Assembly: GCF_900167135.1 (NCBI RefSeq) | Contig: NZ_FUWZ01000005.1 | Location: 567,003-631,002 of the forward strand | DNA length: 64,000 nt | Direction of reading: 5' to 3' | DNA from: Chitinophaga eiseniae | GTDB taxonomy: Bacteria > Bacteroidota > Bacteroidia > Chitinophagales > Chitinophagaceae | Shown here: positions 35,804 to 43,659 of the stretch, piece by piece | Layout: every line of letters starts with the position of its first letter | Numbering within the stretch: the first letter of the stretch is position 1 | Made by a program: the position numbers and the translations under genes | Notes under the pieces: model-generated | Seen by the model: only the letters and a program-made list of their open reading frames with translations | Database searches by the model: none | Told to the model about the DNA's origin: nothing

Positions 35804-38461
35804 ATGCCAAATCTAATCAGTCGTTGTTTTGCATTATGCATAGGGATGTTGTTGGTGGTGATCTCCTTGTCCGCGCAAACCGGTAGCCCGTTTGGTGTTT
35901 GCGCTCATGCACAGAAAGATCCGGAGTGGCCGCAGATAGATAATGAGCTGTTGAAATGCCAGCAGGCCGGCATCAAATGGCTGCGGGTAGATATTCAGTT
36001 TTCCCGCGTGTGCGCGGTTGCGGGCCAGTATGAATTTACCCGTTATGACTCCCTGCTCCTGAAATGTCAGCAATATGGTATTCAATGGTTGCCTATCCTG
36101 CAGGGTTTTGATTCGGAGATCAGCAAAGGACGGCCGGACATGGTGCCTTTATATAATCACCTGCCGGAATGGAGGGCCTTTGTACGGACGGTGGTCAGCC
36201 GTTATCACAGCCATACAAAGTACTGGGAGATATGGAATGAACAGGATGGCGGTTTCTGGAAACCTAATCCCAATGCGGCACAATATGTACCGCTGTTAAA
36301 GGCGTCCTACGAAGAAATTAAAGCCATAGATACCGGTTGTACGGTGATGGTAGGCGGGCTGACCGGCTGGAATGCCGACTACCTGAGAAGCATGTACGCT
36401 GCGGGCGCTAAAGGTTATTTCGATAAGATAGCAGTACATCCCTATGGTTATGGTACCGATAAAAGCGCCCGGATCATCCGTTTAAGGAACGACTTCTATA
36501 CCGTATTGCAACAGAACGGACAGGCCAATATGCCTATCTGGATCACGGAGTCCGGCGGTAGTTCCTTTGTGGCGGCCACTATCCAGAAGCAGCCGCAGTT
36601 TGCCGTAAAGGCTATCAAATATGCTTTGCAGAAGCTGGGGAAAGATACTACGACTTTCAAAGTGGGGATAGCGGTATCACCAAGGATAGTGAACCTGGAT
36701 GAAGTGGAGACGTGGCGCTCCTGGCTGCCGGGTATCACGTTGGTGCCTATACCGTTTGCCGACCTGGCGACCGTTGACCCCGACGAATTTCCGGTAATAC
36801 TGGGATCTGAAACCACTTCGGTGGACCAGCCCATGCTGGAGCCGTTACGTAACTATGTGATCAGGGGTGGGTTGATGCTGGCAGTAAACATCCTGCCCTT
36901 TTATTATACCAATGTACAGAATGCAGACGGTACCTGGACCAGTACTTCGGGGCAGGGATATAATTATCCCTTCTTCCGGATCGGCTACGAAGCTTCCTGG
37001 ACCAAACCGGGCGTGCCCGCTACCACCACCAATATCGCTGTGACGCCGGATGCGCTGGCCGGTGGCGTGCCGACACTGACCAACGTACTGGTGGACCGTT
37101 TCATCAGTCCGAAGAACCTGCAGCCCACAGATACCTACCATCCGATTATACGCTGTTTTAACAGCAGCAATGTTAATGTTGGCGAAGCCATGTCGTTGTT
37201 TACCTATGGCGACTGGAAAGGGGGGATACTGATGGGCACTGCCGCGCTCACCGGCGGATATACTACCGCCGAACAGGCCAACCTGTTGCAAAGGGTTTAC
37301 CTGAATTATCTTTCTTTAGGGGTAGAAAAAATATGCTGGTATGACCTGCACAGTGATAATGGTCTGCCCGGGGATAAGGAAGGTAATTTCGGCCTGCTGA
37401 AATGGGATTTCAGTCCTAAGCCTGCGTATAACAGTTATAAGGAAATGACGGGTTATCTGGGCGCCGAGCCCCGTTTCCTGAAACGTATTTCCGCTACGAA
37501 TACCGACATATGGGCGCTGGCGTTCCAGAAAAGAGAAGACAGCACAAAAATACTGGCCGTATGGTCTGCTGACTCGGCTGCCAGCTACCAGGTGTTGCAC
37601 CGCGACAGCGTGATGGGTACCTGGAAAGGGAATAAAGTTTATTTCCTTCCGCTGGCGGACAGCGTAAACGCTTATAAGGTCGTTACGCCGGGCATCTTAC
37701 AAATGGACTCCATCGGGATGAAAACATACGGAGAAGCGGATTTTGTGCTGCGTGCTGCCAGCAGTAACCCTATGTTGCCGGTGACATTCTCCAACAGGAA
37801 TACCGCCGTGGCAAAGGTGTACAAAGACACAACTGCCGGTCTGTGGAAAGTGAAGATCCTGGGCGCCGGCGCCGACACGCTGGTGGCCAGTCAGTGGGAC
37901 CTGAACCACTATCCGACGGCAGACAGCGCACAACGGGCGTTGGTTGTTAACCCCGCAGTACTCAACGTTACGCCGGAAGATACCAGTAAGCTATACGGTC
38001 GTGCCAATCCTTTTTTTACGGTGTACTACACAGGGTTTATGTATGAAGATGACACAACGGTCATCATCCGGCGGCCGGACCTGCATTCCACAGCCACGCA
38101 GTGGTCTGTTCCGGGACGGTACCCGATTACCGCCACCGGCGCCACCGCCCGGAACTATACCTTTCAGTATCACACCGGTACCCTGCGGGTGGATGCAGCG
38201 CCGGCACCGGCAAAGAACAGCAGCCTGTTTTCCCTGTTCCTGGGTAGTAATACGGTTGTAGCCACTGTACTAACTCCCTATGAAGGGAAAGCGCTGTTTG
38301 AAATAGTGGACCTGACCGGCAGACGGGCCTTTGCGCAAAATATCAGCCTGCATAAGGGAATAAACCGGCTACAGTTCCAGGTGCAGGATTTTGTGAAAGG
38401 GTTTTATGTCGCTGTGGTAAGCACGGCGTTATGGAGTCTGACTTGCAAAATGATCAAATAA
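35804..38461 (+). CDS. large secreted GH39/GH5-like glycosidase with MBG-like and T9SS-type C-terminal domains
   Basis: An 885-residue exported enzyme. After the signal peptide (ends near L-S-A-Q-T), residues about 28-260 form a clan-A TIM barrel: Y-W-E-I-W-N-E-Q-D gives the acid/base Glu146 and W-I-T-E-S-G-G the nucleophile Glu249, like GH39 and GH5. Residues about 280-385 look like a Rossmann-type flavodoxin-like domain often seen beside such barrels, followed by more barrel-associated sequence. Near 710-800 there is an MBG-like repeat (L-Y-G-R-A-N-P-F-F-T-V-Y-Y-T-G-F). The last 75 residues resemble a type A T9SS sorting domain (L-F-E-I-V-D-L-T-G-R, then G-F-Y-V-A-V-V-S ending K-M-I-K), so export to the surface by type IX secretion is likely. 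Confidence 0.85.
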   Translation: MPNLISRCFALCIGMLLVVISLSAQTGSPFGVCAHAQKDPEWPQIDNELLKCQQAGIKWLRVDIQFSRVCAVAGQYEFTRYDSLLLKCQQYGIQWLPILQGFDSEISKGRPDMVPLYNHLPEWRAFVRTVVSRYHSHTKYWEIWNEQDGGFWKPNPNAAQYVPLLKASYEEIKAIDTGCTVMVGGLTGWNADYLRSMYAAGAKGYFDKIAVHPYGYGTDKSARIIRLRNDFYTVLQQNGQANMPIWITESGGSSFVAATIQKQPQFAVKAIKYALQKLGKDTTTFKVGIAVSPRIVNLDEVETWRSWLPGITLVPIPFADLATVDPDEFPVILGSETTSVDQPMLEPLRNYVIRGGLMLAVNILPFYYTNVQNADGTWTSTSGQGYNYPFFRIGYEASWTKPGVPATTTNIAVTPDALAGGVPTLTNVLVDRFISPKNLQPTDTYHPIIRCFNSSNVNVGEAMSLFTYGDWKGGILMGTAALTGGYTTAEQANLLQRVYLNYLSLGVEKICWYDLHSDNGLPGDKEGNFGLLKWDFSPKPAYNSYKEMTGYLGAEPRFLKRISATNTDIWALAFQKREDSTKILAVWSADSAASYQVLHRDSVMGTWKGNKVYFLPLADSVNAYKVVTPGILQMDSIGMKTYGEADFVLRAASSNPMLPVTFSNRNTAVAKVYKDTTAGLWKVKILGAGADTLVASQWDLNHYPTADSAQRALVVNPAVLNVTPEDTSKLYGRANPFFTVYYTGFMYEDDTTVIIRRPDLHSTATQWSVPGRYPITATGATARNYTFQYHTGTLRVDAAPAPAKNSSLFSLFLGSNTVVATVLTPYEGKALFEIVDLTGRRAFAQNISLHKGINRLQFQVQDFVKGFYVAVVSTALWSLTCKMIK

Positions 38462-38509
38462 GGCCGGCTTTTTTCATCATAAAATAATATCGTATCCGGG
38501 GAAAAAAAA

Positions 38510-38520
38510 TTATCTTAAAG
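38510..38520 (+). promoter_or_regulatory. putative -7-like box TTATCTTAAAG
   Basis: Same 11-base string as upstream of cstA, 37 bases before the small secreted protein. A shared promoter element is possible; no independent support. Confidence 0.3.
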
Positions 38521-38556
38521 AGGTATTTGAAAACCTGAACTTTAAAATTTTAATCC

Positions 38557-38970
38557 ATGAGAAAAGCCCTCATCTTAAGTTGCCTGTCAGCTTTATTTTT
38601 TGTACAAAGCCATGCCGCCGACGTGAATGAAAACGCTGTAAATCCTGCCGTTACAACGGCACAATCTGCCAGCAAGGTTACTACGACATTTAATGTCCGC
38701 ATAACGCTGGTAGATATTCACGGAGCGCCTGTTAACGGCGGTAGCGGTCTGCGCGGTTACTGGGCCCGGAACGAGGAAACCGGCGAGTATTATTATCCCG
38801 GCGGACAGGAAGACGAAGACAAATTTGAGAGCCTTCCTGCCGGTACATACACCTTTGGTGCATATCCCGGCAACTGGGATGGTGCTGTTGCTAAAACAGT
38901 GACACTCAGCAGTGGAAATGTAGGCCCTGATGGTTACATCGTAGTAACGTTAACGTATTGGGTAGAATAG
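38557..38970 (+). CDS. small secreted protein with carboxypeptidase-regulatory-like (prealbumin-like) fold
   Basis: A 137-residue exported protein. A clear signal peptide ends near S-H-A-A-D. The mature part has one beta-sandwich-like domain: F-N-V-R-I-T-L-V-D-I-H-G-A-P-V, an acidic tyrosine-rich middle (E-Y-Y-Y-P-G-G-Q-E-D-E-D), and L-P-A-G-T-Y-T-F-G-A-Y-P-G-N-W, the layout of carboxypeptidase-regulatory/transthyretin-like domains. No enzyme motif is present. It stands alone between the glycosidase and another small exported protein and is followed by a strong terminator. Function unknown. Confidence 0.75.
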   Translation: MRKALILSCLSALFFVQSHAADVNENAVNPAVTTAQSASKVTTTFNVRITLVDIHGAPVNGGSGLRGYWARNEETGEYYYPGGQEDEDKFESLPAGTYTFGAYPGNWDGAVAKTVTLSSGNVGPDGYIVVTLTYWVE

Positions 38971-38990
38971 ACTGCCTGCAAAAGTAAAAG

Positions 38991-39024
38991 GACCGGTGCA
39001 ACGTTTTGTTGTACCGGTCTTTTT
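38991..39024 (+). terminator. intrinsic terminator
   Basis: A 12-bp stem with one G-T pair (arms 38991-39002 and 39008-39019, five-base loop) followed by a T-run to 39024. It ends the transcript of the small secreted protein. Confidence 0.88.
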
Positions 39025-39051
39025 CATTAGTTTATTGAATAATTATCACTG

Positions 39052-39414
39052 ATGAAATATATACTGATCATGCTGCTTTTAACGGTCGCCGGTACGGACC
39101 ATGCCTACGCGCAGAAGCCTAAAAATGGTACTTATGTATACCAGGTGGCTTTTGACGAATGGGGGGGCCGGTCTCATGGCGCCACGGTACTGGTAAAAAT
39201 TAAAGGCGATTCTATCTATGTTATCCACAATGGCGGTAATCTTTCGGGTAAAAAAGGGGAAATAATTGATAGCGGCATTATCATGAAGCACCGCAAATCG
39301 GGTGCATGGATCATAGGGCATACGCCCGCAGATAAAGACGCGCCGGAAGTGGGTGGTTGTTCAGATGGGCCCAGCGTGATAGATTTTAAGCGTAAGAAGT
39401 TTCGGCTTTGTTGA
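39052..39414 (+). CDS. small exported protein of unknown function
   Basis: A 120-residue protein with a signal peptide ending near A-Y-A-Q-K. The mature part alternates short beta segments (G-T-Y-V-Y-Q-V-A-F-D-E-W, V-L-V-K-I-K-G-D-S-I-Y-V-I) and has two cysteines near the C-terminus (G-G-C-S-D and R-L-C) that could pair. I do not recognise a family. It is preceded by a terminator and converges on a decayed minus-strand gene six bases away. Confidence 0.65.
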   Translation: MKYILIMLLLTVAGTDHAYAQKPKNGTYVYQVAFDEWGGRSHGATVLVKIKGDSIYVIHNGGNLSGKKGEIIDSGIIMKHRKSGAWIIGHTPADKDAPEVGGCSDGPSVIDFKRKKFRLC

Positions 39415-39419
39415 TATAT

Positions 39420-40204
39420 CTAAAACCCCTCTACATTTCTTCTGCGAATCGCTTCATCTGTCCGCAGTATAAAATGCTCCCTTACGTTCAACTCCGCTTC
39501 GGCCTGCACTGCTTCAATAAACGGGCGGAGGTTCTTATTGTATTCCGCGAACACCGCCTCAAAATTTTCACCATGTTTTTCTAAGGCTTCTGCCAGTGCG
39601 GCAGCGCCCTGTACCGCCAATGAGCCACCGATCCCGGCTGCGGGAGAGGCGCAGTAAGCCGCGTCACCTGCCAGCGCCACTCTGCCTTTGGTCCACGAGG
39701 GCATTTCAACATATATGCTTTTCCCGGGAACGTTGTAAAACTGCAGGTATTGGGCGTTATCAGTGATTTGTTGGTAATAGAGATGGAAAAGTAGGCGTTC
39801 AGAAAGTGTGTATAGACTGTTTCTTCACCAAACCATATTTTTCTGACGTCTAAGGTTATTGGCGCCACTGGCGTCATGCTCTCCAGTAATTTCAGGTATT
39901 CGGGCCGCAGATTTTCGCGGCCTATCGACCAGTTGCTGACGATGACATCTTCGAATGCCAGGATGCGGTGTACCTGGTCCTGGTGTATGTAGATGATACA
40001 AGGGGCTTTCAGGGCATACGCTTTAAAGTCGATCTCCAGGGAAACCGTTCAAAAGAAAGAATGACCATCTTCACGGTGAGGCTCCAGGGCTTCTTCAAAG
40101 CCGACCGAGGGTAAATTTAGCTGTATGTTCCTTTCAATGACGATGCCCAGGCCAAACTCGTTCGCCATGATGTTTACCGGGATGGATGTTTTTCTTCCGG
40201 GCAT
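39420..40204 (-). pseudogene. decayed chimera: AraC-type sensor domain joined to flavin monooxygenase C-terminus
   Basis: Reading from 40204 leftwards, the first part (I-P-V-N-I-M-A-N-E-F-G, E-P-H-R-E-D-G-H-S-F-F, stop TGA at 40051-40049, then in the same frame V-S-L-E-I-D-F and I-I-Y-I-H-Q-D-Q-V-H-R) reads like the cupin sensor half of a Bacteroidota AraC regulator. Around 39860-39830 it passes into I-W-F-G-E-E-T-V-Y-T-H-F-L-N and, after a frameshift near 39786-39791, continues as Y-L-Q-F-Y-N-V-P-G-K and G-R-V-A-L-A-G-D-A-A-Y-C-A-S-P, the C-terminal FAD-contacting part of a TetX/UbiH-like monooxygenase. Both the DNA-binding domain and the flavoprotein N-terminus are missing. A deletion between two neighbouring genes, followed by decay, explains this best. 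Confidence 0.75.
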
Positions 40205-40307
40205 GTTTTCCGGATTGGATGTATAAAGATAGGGAACAATAGGTTGTTGGAGGTAGTATGCCTGGAGGTAAAGGTAATCGTGTTTTTTCTACACCTGTTT
40301 TAGTTAT

Positions 40308-40326
40308 TAAATAATAATATTATTTA
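40308..40326. promoter_or_regulatory. AT-only palindrome upstream of ABC-F gene
   Basis: Perfect 9-bp arms (40308-40316 and 40318-40326) around one central base, 65 bases before the ABC-F start. Because a TetR gene is in the same operon, this may be its operator; being AT-only, it may also be chance. Confidence 0.3.
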
Positions 40327-40390
40327 TAATTAATTGTATTAAAGTGACAATAATGTTTCTTTTTTATTTTAACAATTTTGTCTAACAAAA

Positions 40391-42028
40391 ATGAATACAA
40401 AAAACCATCTTTGTCTTTTTACTTTAAAATCAGATCCTGTGGGCTTAATAATAAGATCATTGAATTATGTTCATCCGGACAATGCGGAATTATTCAATGA
40501 CCTGAACTTTATTTTGAATGATGGGGAAAAGGCAGCATTGGTGGGCATCAACGGAGCGGGAAAATCAACACTGCTCCGCATCCTTTCGGGAGAACTTGAA
40601 TTAACATCAGGGGAAGTTGCCCGTTCGGAGATGCCCTGGTATGTTCCCCAGCATTTGGGGGAATTCGATACGTGGTCTGTAGCGAAGGCGTTAGGTGCAG
40701 ATAAAAAGCTGGATGCGCTCCGGGCTATTTTAGGAGGGGATACGGACGCGCAGCATTTTGCGCAGCTGGACGACGATTGGGATATCGAAAACAAAATAAA
40801 GCGGGTACTTGAAAAATGGGGCCTTGGTCATATCCATGAAAGCCGTTTGCTGGGAAGTATGAGCGGAGGTCAGAAAACCAAAGTCTTTCTGGCCGCGATG
40901 GACCTGAACAGCCCTAAGCTGATTTTGTTTGATGAACCTTCCAATCATCTCGATCTCAAAACCAGGAAGAAACTGTATGAGATGATCGTTCAAACTAAAT
41001 CCACTATGCTGATCGTGAGCCATGACCGGACCCTGTTGAACCTCATGAATAAAACGCTGGAGCTGAGTGAAAAGGGAATTGAAACGTTCGGCGGAAATTT
41101 TGAGTTCTATCAGCAAAAAAAGATGGAGAAAGTCAGTGCCTTGCGTGCCCGGTTGAACGAGCACTCCAAAGTATTGAAAGCATCTGAAAAAAAGGCTTCC
41201 GACATGGCCGGCCAAAGGGCGCAGCAGGAATTGAAAGGCCGGTCGGCCGGGTTGAGCAATTCCATACCACGTATTATTGCCGGCGGCTTAAAGAGCAAGG
41301 CCGAACGTAGTACGGCGAGAATGCTTCATGCGCATGAAGAAAAGATAGCCACGCTGCTGCATAATATGGAGGACATCAAGGCACAGATCGAGGAATATGA
41401 AACGCTTAAAATCAATATTCAATCGCCGGAAGGGCCGCCAGATCGTTTGCTCATCGATATATCAGCTATCAACTTTAAGTACAGTGACAAGTTATTGTGG
41501 AATAATCTTAGCTTTCAGGTCAAATCCGGTGAAAGGGTACGGATCGACGGTGCAAATGGAAGCGGGAAGACCACGCTGCTGAAAATTATCACCCGAGAGC
41601 TGCTGCCATCTGAAGGCAACTACCGCAGCGATGCCTTCTCCTATTGTTACCTGGACCAGGATTACTCCATGATAGATCCGGAACTAAGCGTGTATGAACA
41701 AATACAGGCGTATAACAAAAGCGGTCTGGAAGAACATGAGTTAGCGGAGCTACTGGTATATTCCCAGTTTAAACCGGAAGACTTTGACAAAAAATGTGCA
41801 TGGCTGAGTGGGGGAGAGCGAATGAAATTATCGCTGAGCTGTTTGTCGGCCAGTCAACAGGCGCCCGATGTACTGATCCTGGATGAACCGACCAATAACC
41901 TTGACGTTAAAAGCCTGGAAATACTCACACTGACCGTAAAAAATTTCCAGGGCACGTTATTGGTAATTTCGCATGATGATTATTTTATCAACGAAATAGG
42001 AATAGACTATCGTATAAGTTTAACTTAA
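40391..42028 (+). CDS. ABC-F family ATP-binding cassette protein
   Basis: Soluble protein of 545 residues with two ABC ATPase domains and no membrane segment, the ABC-F plan. Domain 1: Walker A G-I-N-G-A-G-K-S-T, signature M-S-G-G-Q-K, Walker B L-I-L-F-D-E-P-S-N-H-L-D. Domain 2: G-A-N-G-S-G-K-T-T, L-S-G-G-E-R-M-K, V-L-I-L-D-E-P-T-N-N-L-D. The charged helical linker between them (about residues 240-345) would reach the ribosomal peptidyl-transferase region. ABC-F members are either translation factors or antibiotic-resistance proteins. The TetR gene 5 bases downstream suggests an inducible, resistance-like role, but the subclass cannot be fixed by eye. Confidence 0.88.
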   Translation: MNTKNHLCLFTLKSDPVGLIIRSLNYVHPDNAELFNDLNFILNDGEKAALVGINGAGKSTLLRILSGELELTSGEVARSEMPWYVPQHLGEFDTWSVAKALGADKKLDALRAILGGDTDAQHFAQLDDDWDIENKIKRVLEKWGLGHIHESRLLGSMSGGQKTKVFLAAMDLNSPKLILFDEPSNHLDLKTRKKLYEMIVQTKSTMLIVSHDRTLLNLMNKTLELSEKGIETFGGNFEFYQQKKMEKVSALRARLNEHSKVLKASEKKASDMAGQRAQQELKGRSAGLSNSIPRIIAGGLKSKAERSTARMLHAHEEKIATLLHNMEDIKAQIEEYETLKINIQSPEGPPDRLLIDISAINFKYSDKLLWNNLSFQVKSGERVRIDGANGSGKTTLLKIITRELLPSEGNYRSDAFSYCYLDQDYSMIDPELSVYEQIQAYNKSGLEEHELAELLVYSQFKPEDFDKKCAWLSGGERMKLSLSCLSASQQAPDVLILDEPTNNLDVKSLEILTLTVKNFQGTLLVISHDDYFINEIGIDYRISLT

Positions 42029-42033
42029 AAAAG

Positions 42034-42624
42034 ATGCCGCTAAAAAATACAGGGACGGAACAGCATATAAAAGATACCGCCAAACGCCTGCTTTTTGCAG
42101 AAGGGAAGCTCCATGCCACTACACAGGAAATAGCGGATGCCGCCGGTGTCAACAGGACCTCGCTGCATTATTACTTCCGTTCCAGGGACCAGCTGATTGC
42201 CGCCATCTTCCACGATGCCATGCATGACCTGAGCCAACGCCTCAATACATGCATGACTGCCGGCCAACCTTTTAAAGCTAAAACAGAAAATATCATCGCC
42301 GTTTTCCTCCGGCATATGATCGCTTTCCCTTACCAGGAAACGTTCCTGGTTACCGAGATCAACACGTTAGGCCAGCAGCTGATGTCCGATATTCATTCGG
42401 AGCCTGTTATGTCCTATCTAAAGGAGGCTGCGGATGAAATGGAAAAAGGCACGATCACAAAGATGAATCCGGCACATTTCCTGATGAACTTATTTTCGCT
42501 CTTGTCTTATCCGTTGATCATGGCGCCGCTTTATGAGCAGTTGTTCGGGGTGTCGGGAGAGGAGTTTAAGGCGTTGATAGATGAGCGGGGGAGGGTGATT
42601 ATGGGGTTGTTGTTTAAAAAATAG
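42034..42624 (+). CDS. TetR/AcrR family transcriptional regulator
   Basis: A 196-residue TetR regulator. The N-terminal helix-turn-helix reads I-K-D-T-A-K-R-L-L-F-A-E-G, then T-T-Q-E-I-A-D-A-A-G-V-N-R-T-S-L-H-Y-Y-F-R-S-R-D-Q-L, followed by a helical ligand domain. It starts 5 bases after the ABC-F stop, so the pair is co-transcribed and the regulator probably controls its own operon through a site upstream of the ABC-F gene (an AT palindrome is at 40308-40326). Confidence 0.93.
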   Translation: MPLKNTGTEQHIKDTAKRLLFAEGKLHATTQEIADAAGVNRTSLHYYFRSRDQLIAAIFHDAMHDLSQRLNTCMTAGQPFKAKTENIIAVFLRHMIAFPYQETFLVTEINTLGQQLMSDIHSEPVMSYLKEAADEMEKGTITKMNPAHFLMNLFSLLSYPLIMAPLYEQLFGVSGEEFKALIDERGRVIMGLLFKK

Positions 42625-42829
42625 TGATCTACATAAGCGATGCCGGCAGAAAGAAATTTGATACAGCCTGGTATTGGACACAAAAAGCCACTCACTTCCT
42701 CATTTAGTGATTACGAAAGAGCTATTCAGGAAGAAGGATTGCAGTAAAAAAAACAGTTATTGAGATAGTCCCTTTTGATATTTTACCAGCATCCTTATTG
42801 TAAAATACTGGTAAAATACCAGTCAGTAA
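42625..42829. other. junction region between chromosome-like and island sequence
   Basis: About 205 bases without a firm gene. A 35-codon plus-strand frame (42640-42747) has no recognisable motif. I looked here for a copy of the tRNA-Leu 3' end that would mark the far border of the island and did not find one. Confidence 0.4.
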
Positions 42830-43072
42830 CTATTCACCTGCATCTCCCGGGGAAAGGCTTACCTCATTATCCTTATTAATACCTTTAATCTTAGCTAAGA
42901 TATGTTTAGGGGATGTTTTACCAAATCTAACAATTACCTCAACGGGCATGTCTCCAAGATTACTACTATCATCCATAACTACAATAAGTTTGTAATCGGT
43001 TTGCTGTAACTCGTCATAACTAATCCCTAAAGAATTAGCCAGTGTGATGTCTTGTTCTTTTGTTCTTGCCAT
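42830..43072 (-). CDS. small protein of unknown function, last gene of the island operon
   Basis: An 80-residue acidic protein starting at ATG 43072 (a TTG at 43081 is a weaker choice). It reads M-A-R-T-K-E-Q-D-I-T-L-A-N-S-L-G-I-S, then a beta-rich middle (Y-K-L-I-V-V-M-D-D-S, V-E-V-I-V-R-F-G) and an acidic tail ending S-P-G-D-A-G-E. No signal peptide or membrane helix is present. It follows the cysteine peptidase gene by 110 bases on the same strand. It could be a peptidase substrate, an immunity or chaperone protein, or unrelated; nothing decides this. Confidence 0.6.
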   Translation of the reverse strand: MARTKEQDITLANSLGISYDELQQTDYKLIVVMDDSSNLGDMPVEVIVRFGKTSPKHILAKIKGINKDNEVSLSPGDAGE

Positions 43073-43182
43073 AATATGCAATTTTTGTTTTTTTGATTAC
43101 TAATATAAGAAATTGTTAGATGCACAATAAGATAGTAATTGTCTGGTAGGATTACTAATTGAAATTAAGATGTATATCAGCA

Positions 43183-43659
43183 TCATCCGGTGTAGAATGT
43201 ATTTACCCATGAAGTACTGGCAGGATATCCAATCTTTAATGCCTCAAAGCTCACCATAGAAAAACCGGCCTCGCGGGAATCCCATATCACCAGTTGCTCA
43301 TCAGCAGTTACTTCGCTGATCACTAACAAATGGCCGGCGACGCCATTCCTCCACATCACTACAATCACTACAGGTTTATGCATCTGTAACTGTGCTAACA
43401 AATCATTTTTGTCAACAGCAGCAGGAATAGCTTCTTGTAATAAGTCTGCCGCAGCCAGTACCTCCCCTATATGCCATGGGCGGTTACATTCGCCGCAGCC
43501 GGCTCCATCACATCCGCATGTCGTTCCGATGGTTTTATATACTACCTCTTTCTGGTCTGTATAGGCAGATCTCCCATAATAACGGGCCAGGCTACACGTT
43601 ACTGCAGCCCAGCACCAGTTACTATTTAGTTGTTTGTCGAGGTAATAATGCGAGGACAT
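43183..43659 (-). CDS. papain-like cysteine peptidase, C70/AvrRpt2-like, single domain
   Basis: A 158-residue protein that is essentially one papain-fold catalytic domain. The oxyanion Gln10 and nucleophile Cys16 lie in Q-L-N-S-N-W-C-W-A-A; the active His110 lies in V-A-G-H-L-L-V-I and the Asp127 in V-I-W-D-S-R, giving a complete triad. The Q...CWAA pattern is that of the C70 (AvrRpt2) and related C39-like families. A CxCxxxxCxxC cluster near residues 47-56 (T-C-G-C-D-G-A-G-C-G-E-C) is an unusual insertion that may bind zinc. The ATG at 43659 overlaps the upstream stop as TGATG, showing translational coupling to the 1148-residue protein. No signal peptide. Confidence 0.82.
   Translation of the reverse strand: MSSHYYLDKQLNSNWCWAAVTCSLARYYGRSAYTDQKEVVYKTIGTTCGCDGAGCGECNRPWHIGEVLAAADLLQEAIPAAVDKNDLLAQLQMHKPVVIVVMWRNGVAGHLLVISEVTADEQLVIWDSREAGFSMVSFEALKIGYPASTSWVNTFYTG

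Noticed and set aside
38461..38482. GC-rich palindrome followed by six Ts just after the large glycosidase
   Set aside because: The stem (GCCGGC) has no room for a loop, so a terminator is not well supported.
42625..42829. Possible far attachment site of the island (copy of tRNA-Leu 3' end)
   Set aside because: No match to the last 20 bases of the tRNA was found here by eye.
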